A stretch of DNA of 64,000 bases from [Bacillus] enclensis (GTDB lineage: Bacteria > Bacillota > Bacilli > Bacillales > Bacillaceae_B). Shown here piece by piece: positions 42,243-51,271 of this stretch. Below the pieces are notes generated by a model. It saw only the letters and a program-made list of their open reading frames with translations. It was not told where the DNA came from and did no database searches. Position 1 is the stretch's first letter. Every line of letters begins with the position of its first letter. The stretch covers positions 1 through 64,000 of the forward strand of contig NZ_KQ758484.1 of assembly GCF_001456935.1 (NCBI RefSeq), read 5' to 3'. The position numbers and the translations under genes are program-made.

Positions 42243-43709
42243 TTATCTCTTCTCAATGAATGGACCATAGTCTCTGCGTTTATGCTGTACGCCGATCCAT
42301 TTGACGGTTGTGAATTCCTCAAGTGCCCATTCGCCGTTGAAGCGGCCGAGTCCGGAGTCTTTTTCCCCTCCGAACGGCATATGCGGCTCGTCATTGACGG
42401 ATTCGTCGTTGACGTGGATCATGCCGGTCTGGACGCGGTGTGCAAAGTTCGTCCCTCTTTCAATCGATGAGGAATGAACCGCTCCGCTCAGTCCATATGG
42501 ATGTTCATTGGCCAGGCGCACCGCTTCTTCATCATCGTCGAATGCTATGATGGCGGCGACCGGACCGAAGATTTCGTTTTTCGCAATCGGCATGTCGTTG
42601 GTCACGCCAGTCATCACGGTCGGGGACAGCAGATTGTCTTTAGCGTCTCCGCCTAGGATGACTTCTGCACCCTGTTCCTTACTGGCATCGATGTCCTTCA
42701 GGATGCGCTCGGCCTGATCTTCATCGATCAGCGGCCCGATGTGGGTTGCTTTTTCAGCAGGGTTTCCGGTGTTGAGTTCCTTCACCCGCGATACGAACGC
42801 ATCGACGAATTTGTCATGGATATCCTTATGGACCATGATGCGGTTGATTGACATGCAAATCTGACCCTGATGATAGAATTTGCCGAACAGGGCCGACTCC
42901 ACGGCCTGGTCGATATCGGCATCGTCAAGTACGATAAAAACGTTGTTGCCGCCGAGTTCGAGGGCCGTTTTCTTTAGATTCTTACCAGCCAGTTCGCCGA
43001 TCCTGCGGCCGACCTCGGTGGATCCGGTGAACGAAATCAGGCGCGGGATTGGGTGGGTGACGATGTCATCGCCGATTTCAGAGCCGCGTCCGACGACGAC
43101 GTTCAATAACCCTTTCGGAAGGCCAGCTTCTTCAAAAATGCTCGCGAACAACAGTCCGCCCGTTACCGGTGTATGGGTGGCCGGCTTGACCACGACGCCG
43201 TTCCCGGTGGCGAGTGCCGTCGCAATCGAGCGCACTGCGAGATGGAACGGGAAATTCCATGGGCTGATGATGCCGACGACGCCGAGCGGCTCGCGGTAGA
43301 CCCGGTTTTCTTTTCCCGGTACCTGAGAAGGCAGAATCTTACCTTCCATACGATATGGATAGGTGGCTGCTTCCTTCATGCTGAGGATCGACACCTTCAC
43401 CTCGCCGGCTGCTTTCATGTAAGTGCTGCCGGATTCCTTGATGAGCCAGTCGATGATCATCTCCTGATTTTCCTCGACGATGCGGACTGCTTTTTCCATT
43501 ACCTCGCGCTTCACCTGAGGAAGCTCATTTGCCCATTCCTCCTGTGCTTTCTGGGCAGATTGGTAGGCGTGATCCAGGTCCTTCTTGCTGGCGGCTTTGA
43601 TCGTTCCTAGATCTGCCCCGTCGTATGGATTGCGGTTGTTGATGGTACTGTCGCTGTTTCCGTCTGTCCATTCACCATTGATGAATAGTTTTGTAAAATC
43701 GGTCTTCAT
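42243..43709 (-). CDS. aldehyde dehydrogenase (YfmT-like)
   Basis: A 488-residue NAD(P)-dependent ALDH. SPWNFPFHLAVR, KPATHTPVTG, FTGSTEVGRRIG, ALELGGNN with the general-base Glu and QGQICMSINR with the catalytic Cys are all intact. It resembles the vanillin dehydrogenase type of B. subtilis (YfmT), which oxidises aromatic aldehydes, but the substrate is inferred only. GGAGGGATC before ATG. Second gene of an operon with an SDR dehydrogenase 11 bases upstream. Confidence 0.9.
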   Translation of the reverse strand: MKTDFTKLFINGEWTDGNSDSTINNRNPYDGADLGTIKAASKKDLDHAYQSAQKAQEEWANELPQVKREVMEKAVRIVEENQEMIIDWLIKESGSTYMKAAGEVKVSILSMKEAATYPYRMEGKILPSQVPGKENRVYREPLGVVGIISPWNFPFHLAVRSIATALATGNGVVVKPATHTPVTGGLLFASIFEEAGLPKGLLNVVVGRGSEIGDDIVTHPIPRLISFTGSTEVGRRIGELAGKNLKKTALELGGNNVFIVLDDADIDQAVESALFGKFYHQGQICMSINRIMVHKDIHDKFVDAFVSRVKELNTGNPAEKATHIGPLIDEDQAERILKDIDASKEQGAEVILGGDAKDNLLSPTVMTGVTNDMPIAKNEIFGPVAAIIAFDDDEEAVRLANEHPYGLSGAVHSSSIERGTNFAHRVQTGMIHVNDESVNDEPHMPFGGEKDSGLGRFNGEWALEEFTTVKWIGVQHKRRDYGPFIEKR

Positions 43710-43720
43710 GATGATCCCTC

Positions 43721-44458
43721 CTACATTCCTTGCTGTGTCGGACGCACAATGATTTCGTTCACGTCGACATGTTCTGGCTGTTCGACTGCATATGAGATGG
43801 ATTTCGCGATGTTTTCACTGTCGAGCGGCTTCATTTCCTGCTGTTTGAACCCTTCGATGACATCTTCGTCTGTGATTGTTTCTGTCAGTTCCGTCGCCAC
43901 CGCACCAGGACAGATGATTGTCGTGCGGATGTTATGGGACGTATTCATTTCCTGACGCAGTCCCTCGGTGATTGCACGGACCGCATATTTCGTCCCGCTG
44001 TACACGGAGCTGCCCGGCATGACCTTGTGGCCAGCGACGGAAGAAATATTGACGATGTGCCCCGATTTCTGCTCTTCCATATATGGAAGCACGGCCGCGA
44101 TCCCGTATAGGACACCCTTGATATTCACGTCCACCATCTGATCCCATTCCTTGATCTTCAGCTTATTCATATACGAAAGCGGCATGAGACCCGCGTTATT
44201 GACAAGGATATCGATGCTTCCGCACTCCTCTTTCGTCTTCTTCGCAAGCTGCTCCATCTCTTCGACGTTCGTCACATCCGTCACCTGATAAAAAGCCTTG
44301 CCGCCGCTGTCTTGGATTTCCTGCTGCAGTTCCTTCAGGCGCTCCTCGCGTCTAGCCGCAAGCATCACCGTAATCCCCTTCGACGCCAGCTCCTTCGCTG
44401 TCGCCTGTCCGATCCCGCTGCTCGCTCCGGTAATAATTGCTGTTTTATTTGAACTCAT
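43721..44458 (-). CDS. SDR family oxidoreductase
   Basis: A 245-residue short-chain dehydrogenase. [15 protein letters not shown] binds NAD(P), with Arg residues after strand 2 (AARREER) that favour NADP; ILVNNAG, the Ser of NISSVAG and [10 protein letters not shown] give the Ser-Tyr-Lys catalytic set. GGGAGG lies before the ATG. In operon with an aldehyde dehydrogenase, which hints at a two-step alcohol/aldehyde oxidation. Confidence 0.9.
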   Translation of the reverse strand: MSSNKTAIITGASSGIGQATAKELASKGITVMLAARREERLKELQQEIQDSGGKAFYQVTDVTNVEEMEQLAKKTKEECGSIDILVNNAGLMPLSYMNKLKIKEWDQMVDVNIKGVLYGIAAVLPYMEEQKSGHIVNISSVAGHKVMPGSSVYSGTKYAVRAITEGLRQEMNTSHNIRTTIICPGAVATELTETITDEDVIEGFKQQEMKPLDSENIAKSISYAVEQPEHVDVNEIIVRPTQQGM

Positions 44459-44573
44459 TAATGATTCCTCCCGTTTAAGTAAAATTTTTTACTGATATAG
44501 TTTTATCCACATCTCTTGTTTTCACGCAAAAAGGAGAAGTTAAACAAAAGTCAGAGAGTTTGGGTCTGGAGTG

Positions 44574-44660
44574 AGCCGGGGGGACAGCTACGGCGGCCCA
44601 TTTTGAAAGGGCGGGGAGAGCCGGAGGGACAGGTACGGTGACTCATTTTAGGGGAATAAT
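44574..44660. repeat. Two tandem GGGGGACAGGTAC-type motifs
   Basis: GAGCCGGGGGGACAGCTACG..CCCATTTTG and GAGCCGGAGGGACAGGTACG..CTCATTTTA lie 52 bases apart. Related copies are at 49798-49835, 57549-57585 and 60024-60060. Confidence 0.6.
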
Positions 44661-44702
44661 AAAAGAGGCAGTACCCGGTGTGCCGGATCCTGCCTCTTTT
44701 GT
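44661..44702. terminator. bidirectional-looking terminator
   Basis: AAAAGAGGCAG/CTGCCTCTTTT with an inner CCGG/CCGG pair. Ends transcription from the TSUP gene side (minus). Confidence 0.8.
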
Positions 44703-44792
44703 TGTATTTTTGGATTAGTTAACACTCATTCACCTGGAACCGGACGCCAAAGTATTACCCGAAAACGGGCCGGGAACCGGCACCCCGGCCAG

Positions 44793-45665
44793 CTACATCA
44801 TCTGCTCCATCTTCTCTTCACGCTTTGCCTGCTGCACGGAATGAATGAGGATTCCGAAGAAGACAATCACGGACAGGAGGATGAGGCCGAATGAGACGGC
44901 TGAGAGCGAGAGCATTTTGAAGAGTACGCTCACCGCGACGATCATGTACATATAGGACAGCATTTGCTTGACTTTGGCCACTTTGAACCGCTTCAATTGC
45001 ACGGATCCGAGCGGTGTGCCGAGCAGTGCCCCGATGATCAGGACGATGCCGTGCCTGAAATCCAGCGTCTCGCCTGTGAACATATACGATCCGATGCCTG
45101 ATATCACGATGATCGACGCGGCCGAGATGCTCGTGCCGATCGCCTTGTTCAAATCGAGCTTGATCCATTTCGTCAGTAAAGGCGTCATGACGAAACCGCC
45201 GCTGACCCCCATCAAGGAAGAAATCACGCCTGTAAAAAATCCGATCACAGGTACTGCGCCTTTTCCTTTAGCCTTCGATTCGTTCTCACGCTTACTGAAA
45301 AACTGGTACGAAAACCAGCTTAATATGGCGATATAGGCAACCGAAATGACGGTCGCGGCCCCGTTCAGGGAATCCAGCCATTTCACAAATGGTGCGGTCA
45401 CAACAGAACCGATCACACCGAAACCGCCGAGAATCATGGCCAGTTTAACATTCACATTGTTCAGCCTGAAATGAGACAAACTTCCCGTGATCGTCGAGCC
45501 CAGTGTCAGCATCAGCGACAGCATGATCGCCTGGCTCGGTTCATAGCCGAGAATCAATAATGCCGGAGTCAGCACAATGCCTCCCCCGATCCCGAAGAAA
45601 CCGGAAATCACCCCGATCGAGGCGCCCCCGAGTATAAATAATATCCATTCCATAACGTTCGTCAC
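44793..45665 (-). CDS. TSUP (TauE/SafE) family transporter
   Basis: A 290-residue membrane protein with about eight helices. GVISGFFGIGGGIVLTPALLILG at the start and GVISSLMGVSGGFVMTPLLTKW in the second half are the duplicated TSUP motif. Members export sulfite, sulfoacetate or other organosulfur anions. Divergent from a LysR regulator 92 bases away, which probably controls it. GAAGGAGTG precedes the ATG. Confidence 0.88.
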   Translation of the reverse strand: MTNVMEWILFILGGASIGVISGFFGIGGGIVLTPALLILGYEPSQAIMLSLMLTLGSTITGSLSHFRLNNVNVKLAMILGGFGVIGSVVTAPFVKWLDSLNGAATVISVAYIAILSWFSYQFFSKRENESKAKGKGAVPVIGFFTGVISSLMGVSGGFVMTPLLTKWIKLDLNKAIGTSISAASIIVISGIGSYMFTGETLDFRHGIVLIIGALLGTPLGSVQLKRFKVAKVKQMLSYMYMIVAVSVLFKMLSLSAVSFGLILLSVIVFFGILIHSVQQAKREEKMEQMM

Positions 45666-45757
45666 TCCTTCACTATTATTATATCGCGGGATTGGCTATA
45701 ATAATAATAAATAATAACAATGGGTATGATTACGTTTCGTAATGGAGGTGTTTTTTT

Positions 45758-46594
45758 ATGGAACTGACCTGGATCCGCACGTTTGTCACGCTCGCCCATT
45801 TTCAGCATTTCACGAAAACGAGCGAGTTCCTGAATATGTCACAGCCGACCGTCAGCATTCATGTGAAGAAGCTGGAAGAGTCACTCGGTGTGAAACTCAT
45901 CGACCGAAGCTCCACCCGCGTACCCTTCACCCTGACACCTGCCGGGGAGAAGGTATTCGCCGACGGCCAGAAGATGATCGAGCTCTGGAAATCAATGGAG
46001 CATGCAGGCGAAGAACGCGAAGAGGTGATGCTGAAGATCGGATCGACCCACACCGTGAGCGCGGCCCTGCTCCCTGATTTTATAAAAAAGATCAAAATGC
46101 TCCATCCGCATGTCCGGCTGAAAATAGAGATCCACAACCATGACCGCACCGTCGAACTCCTTGAAAATCAGGAACTCGACCTTGCTATCGTGGAAGGAAC
46201 AAAAGGGATCGAGCCGTTCCAGACCGAAGTCATCAGCCGCGACGAACTGCGTTTCTTCGCGAACAGGGGCATGAACCTGCACACCTCCCCCCTCATCCTC
46301 CGGGAAAAAGGATCGGGGACTCGCGACTACGCCGACCAGTTCATCAAATCCGAACAAATCACACCGGCCGAAATCATCGAAGCCGGCAGCCACCACCTCA
46401 TCAAACAGCTCGCACTGAGGGGTCTCGGCATCGCCTTCCTTTCAAGCTCCATGGTCAAAGACGAAGTAGCAGCCGGAAAGCTCATCCCCCTCGACCCCTA
46501 CGTCATCCACCGGCCATTCTTCGCAGTCTGCCCTGCAGACTCCCCGGCCGGCAGCGTCATCCGGGAACTGATCGGGGTGTTGAAGGAGGATTGA
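45758..46594 (+). CDS. LysR family transcriptional regulator
   Basis: A 278-residue regulator. The winged HTH is at about 1-60 (FVTLAHFQHFTKTSEFLNMS, QPTVSIHVKKLEESLGVKL), followed by the periplasmic-binding-like effector domain (about 88-278). GGAGGTG precedes the ATG. Divergent from the TSUP gene; typical arrangement for control of a neighbouring sulfur-anion exporter (CysB/YtlI-like), effector unknown. Confidence 0.9.
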   Translation: MELTWIRTFVTLAHFQHFTKTSEFLNMSQPTVSIHVKKLEESLGVKLIDRSSTRVPFTLTPAGEKVFADGQKMIELWKSMEHAGEEREEVMLKIGSTHTVSAALLPDFIKKIKMLHPHVRLKIEIHNHDRTVELLENQELDLAIVEGTKGIEPFQTEVISRDELRFFANRGMNLHTSPLILREKGSGTRDYADQFIKSEQITPAEIIEAGSHHLIKQLALRGLGIAFLSSSMVKDEVAAGKLIPLDPYVIHRPFFAVCPADSPAGSVIRELIGVLKED

Positions 46595-46755
46595 CTTCTT
46601 CTTGGCAGGGCGGGTGAACGGCTCCACGACCGCACCCTCTTTCAGATGGGTCTCCGGCGCGGGCCGGCGGTACACGTTCCTTGACCCGTGTTTCAATCCG
46701 CGTATAATGATACAGACTGTGTTTGAAATTTATCGATCTAATAGGAGGCGTTTCC

Positions 46756-47034
46756 ATGATTCAAATAAAAAAAGCCACCGTCCTTCCAGAGATGGACGGA
46801 TGGCTGCTTGTAAATTTTTCAAACGGATCAAAAAAGTTCGTTGATATTAAGCCGCATATGGATGGAGTTCTTGAACAGCTCAGAGATCCTGCATTCTTCA
46901 AACAAGTATCTGTCGATGAGAAATTAAAAACCGTCACATGGCCGGGAGAACTGGGATTAGACCCGGATCAGCTATATGAAGAAGGAATTGAATTAAAAGA
47001 TATTAAGAAATGGATTGAATTGAATAAAGGGTAA
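46756..47034 (+). CDS. DUF2442 family protein
   Basis: A 92-residue protein, MIQIKKATVLPEMDGWLLVN, then FSNGSKKFVDIKPHMDG and VTWPGELGLDPDQLYEEGI. This is the DUF2442 pattern (small alpha/beta protein sometimes found beside toxin-antitoxin genes). No toxin-like gene is adjacent. TAGGAGGCG precedes the ATG. Confidence 0.8.
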   Translation: MIQIKKATVLPEMDGWLLVNFSNGSKKFVDIKPHMDGVLEQLRDPAFFKQVSVDEKLKTVTWPGELGLDPDQLYEEGIELKDIKKWIELNKG

Positions 47035-47036
47035 AA

Positions 47037-47069
47037 GGTGTCAGGGAAATCATTCCCTGACTTTTTTTA
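47037..47069 (+). terminator. terminator after DUF2442 gene
   Basis: GTCAGGGAA/TTCCCTGAC with ATCA loop and a seven-base T-run. Confidence 0.95.
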
Positions 47070-47113
47070 TAAAATAACCCCGGCATGACAAGAACCCTAA
47101 CCATTGTTCAGCT

Positions 47114-48652
47114 TCACTCCATCACCCGCGGCCCCGCCACATGAATCACAAGATCTGCAGTAAAATGAGCAATCATCGCGAACTCGAGCCCCATAAACAC
47201 AAACAGCGCTCCAAATACCAGCCCGCCGATCCCGTTTATGACAAGCATGCTGAGTACAACTCCCAGCGTCATATCAAGGCTGGATGCCGCCACGCTGAAA
47301 TGCATGATCCCGAACACTAGGGATGAAAGGACAATTGCTGTCCATATCTTCGGTTTCGTGACAGTCCCTTTCGTGAATTTCAGGAACAGCCAAAGAATCA
47401 GGGTGATGAGAAACAACCTGAAAATCGACTCCTCATTCACCGCCGCTCCGAAAGATCCGAGCATACCCAGCCACCAGGACGGCTCATTCAAAGAGGAATT
47501 GTCCACGCCGAGCGGTTTTGAAACGATCAGGCTGAAGATGCTGATGGCCACCCCGACCAAGATACCGTAAAGAGCAGACTGGATACCCTTCTTTTTAAAA
47601 GAATGAAGCGGCTTGCTTTTATTGAAAAATGCATCAATGACAGGAGCTCCCAGCTTCACTTTTTTAGCAAGCCACAAGGCAATGAATAAGAGGATTCCCG
47701 CTTCCAAAAGAACCTGGACCACATAGAACAGGGTGAAGGACAGCTTGCCCAGCCCCATGACTTCATGAAGATTTTCCCGGGCCATCGCGTAAGGGGCGAT
47801 GGCAAGCGCGCCCAACAAATTAAGGAAAAGAAGTGTGAAATACACCTTCCAGTTAATCAGCGCCGGTCTTTTCCCTTCCGTAGCCGCAGCTGTCAGCCTC
47901 TCTTCTTCAGCTTCTTCATTTTCATCATAACCCGCGGCTCTTTCTTGGAAATCCTTTATGAGCGCCTCAGGTTGTTCCATATAAATCAAAGCCTTTCGCA
48001 CCTCTTTCTTCTGTCCAAAGTAACCGCGGGCATAAATCGGTTCTTTAAAAACAATTTCGTATCTAAGCTCATCAATCATACCGAAAATCCGGGTCAGCAC
48101 CCTTGGCAGTGCCGTTACATGAAAGACATTCTTTTCATGGATGATGCCGCCGTTATTCCGGTACTGCGTCCGTGCAGGCTGGATGGCAGCGACGTCGCCA
48201 ATGTGAAAGCAAAGCGACCTTCTCGCCCCGATTTTCATTAAAATATGGTTTCCTTTCATCCGGATGGGAGAGTTGCGGACGAGATTATAATCCCCCAGCA
48301 TGTAGAGAATCGTGTAGATGTGGAGTACAACGAGGATGTTTGCGCGGAGGGGGTCCACTTCTTTCAGGTAGTAATGAAAAGCGAATGCTTCGATTACCTG
48401 TTCGTGAATGAGGGCAATAAACAGCCAGAAATAGTTTGAGCCTTTATGAAATGCGTAAGTCCGGTCCTCTTTCCTATCCCTTATCTTCCACTTGAACAAA
48501 GCATGATAGAACACCACCCACTCTTTCTTCAAAATCGCCACGAACGGATTTGCTTCCATGTCCCCCCTCCTGTATTTCACAAACAGAATGACGGCTCCTG
48601 CTTCCGCCAGTGTGATGAGAATGATGATGGATATGATCATTTGGGTATCCAT
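47114..48652 (-). CDS. CPBP family intramembrane metalloprotease
   Basis: A 512-residue protein with about ten membrane helices. The C-terminal part carries the three CPBP (Abi/Rce1) motifs: NEESIFRLFL (E-E-x-x-x-R), LVFGIMHFSVA (F-x-x-x-H) and IAHFTADLVIH (H-x-x-x-D/N-like). The N-terminal about 250 residues are extra, with one or two helices and a soluble part (RKALIYMEQPEALIKDFQER). Targets unknown; relatives act in bacteriocin self-immunity or peptide processing. GGGGG-rich ribosome site before ATG. Confidence 0.8.
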   Translation of the reverse strand: MDTQMIISIIILITLAEAGAVILFVKYRRGDMEANPFVAILKKEWVVFYHALFKWKIRDRKEDRTYAFHKGSNYFWLFIALIHEQVIEAFAFHYYLKEVDPLRANILVVLHIYTILYMLGDYNLVRNSPIRMKGNHILMKIGARRSLCFHIGDVAAIQPARTQYRNNGGIIHEKNVFHVTALPRVLTRIFGMIDELRYEIVFKEPIYARGYFGQKKEVRKALIYMEQPEALIKDFQERAAGYDENEEAEEERLTAAATEGKRPALINWKVYFTLLFLNLLGALAIAPYAMARENLHEVMGLGKLSFTLFYVVQVLLEAGILLFIALWLAKKVKLGAPVIDAFFNKSKPLHSFKKKGIQSALYGILVGVAISIFSLIVSKPLGVDNSSLNEPSWWLGMLGSFGAAVNEESIFRLFLITLILWLFLKFTKGTVTKPKIWTAIVLSSLVFGIMHFSVAASSLDMTLGVVLSMLVINGIGGLVFGALFVFMGLEFAMIAHFTADLVIHVAGPRVME

Positions 48653-48751
48653 GTGATTCCCCCTTTGATATGTAAGTTCCGTGTATCTTTTTACCTATTT
48701 TAAATGTACGTTTTTAGGCATTCAAAGTATAGGAAGATTTACTTTTTTTAG

Positions 48752-48780
48752 AAATACAGACATAAGATTGTGTCTGTATT
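48752..48780. promoter_or_regulatory. AATACAGACA/TGTCTGTATT palindrome
   Basis: Perfect ten-base arms separated by nine bases between the divergent CPBP and GNAT genes. No T-run follows on the plus strand, so an operator is as likely as a hairpin. Confidence 0.4.
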
Positions 48781-48886
48781 GTTAAAATATGTAATTTGCG
48801 TTGACAGCCGGAACTTTTAAGTTGAAACAATTTCATCGTAAAAACCGTATATACTGATGAACGTAATCTATTAAGGGGGATGTTTC

Positions 48887-49417
48887 ATGGAATTCAGAAC
48901 CGATAGACTCTTCATCAGGCCGTTTAGGAGCACGGACTTACAAGATGTATTTGATATTTATAAGGATGACGATACGTGCAGATATCTCCTGCATGATCGG
49001 TGGACTTTTGAAGATAGGCAGGAGAAATTCAACAAAAAGGTGAAAAATAGTTCACTCTCAAAAGAGACGATGCTAAGTTTGGCCGTGGTCCACGAGACCA
49101 AAGTCATTGGCGATTTATCAGTTTGGTATACAGATATGAAGGATACGGTGGAGATCGGTTACAGCTTTTCAAGTGAAATCTCGGGAAGAGGCTACGCAAC
49201 AGAAGCGGTGGGTAATTTAGTCAAGAAGTTATTTGACGAATTTCATGTGCATCGGATCCAGGCCCAGCTTGATGCCAGAAACACATCCTCCCAAAAGTTG
49301 TGTGAACGTATAGGGATGAGGAAAGAAGCTCATTTCATCAAGAATTATTGGAACAAAGAAGAATGGACAGACAGCATTATTTATGGCATGCTGCTGTCTG
49401 ATTTGAAAGAGTTTTAA
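48887..49417 (+). CDS. GNAT family (RimJ/RimL-like) acetyltransferase
   Basis: A 176-residue protein beginning MEFRTDRLFIRPFRSTDLQ. EIGYSFSSEISGRGYATEAV is the acetyl-CoA motif (G-R-G-Y-A), and AQLDARNTSSQKLCERIGMR the C-terminal motif of ribosomal-protein or antibiotic acetyltransferases. Strong AAGGGGGATG site. Stand-alone; substrate unknown. Confidence 0.85.
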   Translation: MEFRTDRLFIRPFRSTDLQDVFDIYKDDDTCRYLLHDRWTFEDRQEKFNKKVKNSSLSKETMLSLAVVHETKVIGDLSVWYTDMKDTVEIGYSFSSEISGRGYATEAVGNLVKKLFDEFHVHRIQAQLDARNTSSQKLCERIGMRKEAHFIKNYWNKEEWTDSIIYGMLLSDLKEF

Positions 49418-49618
49418 TTTGCTAAAAGATAAGATGGGGCTGCCATTTGCGGGCAGCTTACTCTTTGAAAACAACTCATTTCAAGCCTGTAAAAAGCTAA
49501 ATTTGTCATTTTCAGCTAAAACATTCGGGCGACAATGAGTTCACGAGCAAATAATGGAGTTTCGGAGACGAAAAGGGGGCGTCATTCCCGCTAAAATCCG
49601 GCTGCAAGGGTGCTGAAC

Positions 49619-49753
49619 GCTTTATATGATCCAAAATAAAGATTTATGATCCATTCGACAAAAAATACGTGCCGTTTTCAGGATTTATGATCCTAATTCG
49701 AAAAATACGATCCTAAATCGAAATATATGATCTCATGATAATCATTCTAAACT
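49619..49753 (+). repeat. Phased repeat array, class D copy 1
   Basis: GATCC cores (TATGATCC or TACGATCC) at 49628, 49648, a degenerate TACGTGCC at 49668, then 49689, 49709 and 49729 (steps 20, 20, 21, 20, 20). It ends with GATAATCATTCTAA, the cap motif. The third, degenerate unit is degenerate in copy 2 as well. Confidence 0.8.
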
Positions 49754-49797
49754 GGCGCCACCCTGCCTCCACCCTTTCGCCCCCATTCTCCTTTTAA

Positions 49798-49835
49798 AAA
49801 AGAGCCGCCGTACCTGTCCCCGCGACCCAGCCACA
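49798..49835 (-). repeat. GGGGGACAGGTAC-type motif
   Basis: GCCGTACCTGTCCCCGCGACCC, the inverse of the motif at 44574 and 57549. Confidence 0.5.
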
Positions 49836-49868
49836 TCCGGCATCCCGGCCCCGGTTCACCTGCCCGCC

Positions 49869-49913
49869 ACACAAAAAAGGCAGCCCCCTGCAAAAAGGAC
49901 TGCCCCAAACCAA
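49869..49913 (-). terminator. terminator of the beta-glucoside operon
   Basis: On the minus strand GGGGCAGTCC pairs with GGGGGCTGCC, followed by TTTTTTG. Confidence 0.8.
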
Positions 49914-49921
49914 ACCAAAAA

Positions 49922-51271
49922 TCAACTCAACACAAACGTCCCGATTGAATGACCCGGAAGTTCCAATCTAACCGCTTCATCCGAGCCGCTGACCGCCATC
50001 GAAACGTCTTCCTTATCATCACCTGCATTCATCACAATGACTGCAACCCGGCCGTCCGGATTTTCAAACGCCGTGGCTGAAACCCGGTCGGAAGATACTC
50101 CGCTCCAAATCCGGCGGGCACCAGGCTCAATGAACTTACTGAAATGCCCAATATAATAGAACGAACTGTTATAATGCACCTCATCCTTCACAGTGTCCAC
50201 GATGACCGGCGCGTCGCAGTAGTTGCCGACGTGGTTCGGTCCGCCTTCTTCGTTCAGCACGAGATTCCAGTCGATCCACGCTTCGAGATGATTGTTCAGA
50301 TCGCCGATGATATTCCTCGCATACCGCTCGCCGGTGTGCCAGGCACCGACCTGGACGCCGCCTTCAATGCATCCTTCTGTGAAAATCAGATGCTTATCGG
50401 GGAACGCATCGTGAACCTTCGAAAGATTCTCGAATTCCTCCGACACGTACCAGTGATTGCCGGTCCCCCACACATACTTCGCTGCTTCCGGATCCGACAG
50501 TACCGCACTTGCACGTTCAAAAATGACGTCACGGTTATGATCCCAGATGATCACCTTTACATCGCCGTGCCCGTTCCGCTCCAACGACGGCCCGAGATGG
50601 TTCTTGATAAATTCGCGTTCTTCTTCCCCGGTGTACAGGCATGAATCCCAGACCTGCTTCGCTTCGGGTTCATTCTGGATCGTGATTCCCCAGATTGCGA
50701 CGCCTTCTTTTTCCATTGCATCGATATACTTCGAATAGTACTCCGCCCAGGCCCCTTCAAACTCCGGCAGCAGCTTGCCGCCGTTGTTCATTTCACCGTT
50801 AGATTTCATCCACGGCGGAGGGCTCCAGGGGGACGCCACGATCGACAGCTCGCTTCCCGCAGCCTTCACCGCATCATGAATCAAAGGAAGGACAAGCTTC
50901 CGTTCGCGTTCGACCGTGAAGCTCTCGAGCGACGCGTCCCCTTCTTCCACATACGTATAATTCCCCAGCGAAAAGTCACAGCTATTGATATGGGTGCGTC
51001 CGAGACGGTAGCCTAGCCCCTCAACGGGATCGAAGTAACGCTTGATCACTTCTGCCCTCTTCTCCGGGCTCACCAGTGACAAACTGTAAGCAGCCGCTTC
51101 CGTGAACGCGCCGCCGAACCCGATCATCTCCTGAAATTTCAGCCCCGGATCAAGTTCGATATGGGTACCTGCCGCATCCAGGCCAGTCGAAAAGGAAACC
51201 GGCTCCTTTTTAGAAAGCCGGTCCCCTGTTTCTTTGGCAGTAAGGATCACTTCTGCACTCTTGAATCTCAT
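49922..51271 (-). CDS. glycoside hydrolase family 30 (glucosylceramidase/beta-glucanase type)
   Basis: A 449-residue GH30 enzyme: (beta/alpha)8 barrel plus C-terminal beta domain. GFGGAFTEAAA, YRLGRTHINSCDFS, ASPWSPPPWMKS, TIQNEPEA with the acid/base Glu and FTEGC with the nucleophile Glu are the family marks. Members act on beta-1,6-glucan or beta-glucosides. There is no signal peptide, so it works inside the cell on imported sugars. Start overlaps the GH1 stop by four bases; last gene of the operon. Confidence 0.88.
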   Translation of the reverse strand: MRFKSAEVILTAKETGDRLSKKEPVSFSTGLDAAGTHIELDPGLKFQEMIGFGGAFTEAAAYSLSLVSPEKRAEVIKRYFDPVEGLGYRLGRTHINSCDFSLGNYTYVEEGDASLESFTVERERKLVLPLIHDAVKAAGSELSIVASPWSPPPWMKSNGEMNNGGKLLPEFEGAWAEYYSKYIDAMEKEGVAIWGITIQNEPEAKQVWDSCLYTGEEEREFIKNHLGPSLERNGHGDVKVIIWDHNRDVIFERASAVLSDPEAAKYVWGTGNHWYVSEEFENLSKVHDAFPDKHLIFTEGCIEGGVQVGAWHTGERYARNIIGDLNNHLEAWIDWNLVLNEEGGPNHVGNYCDAPVIVDTVKDEVHYNSSFYYIGHFSKFIEPGARRIWSGVSSDRVSATAFENPDGRVAVIVMNAGDDKEDVSMAVSGSDEAVRLELPGHSIGTFVLS

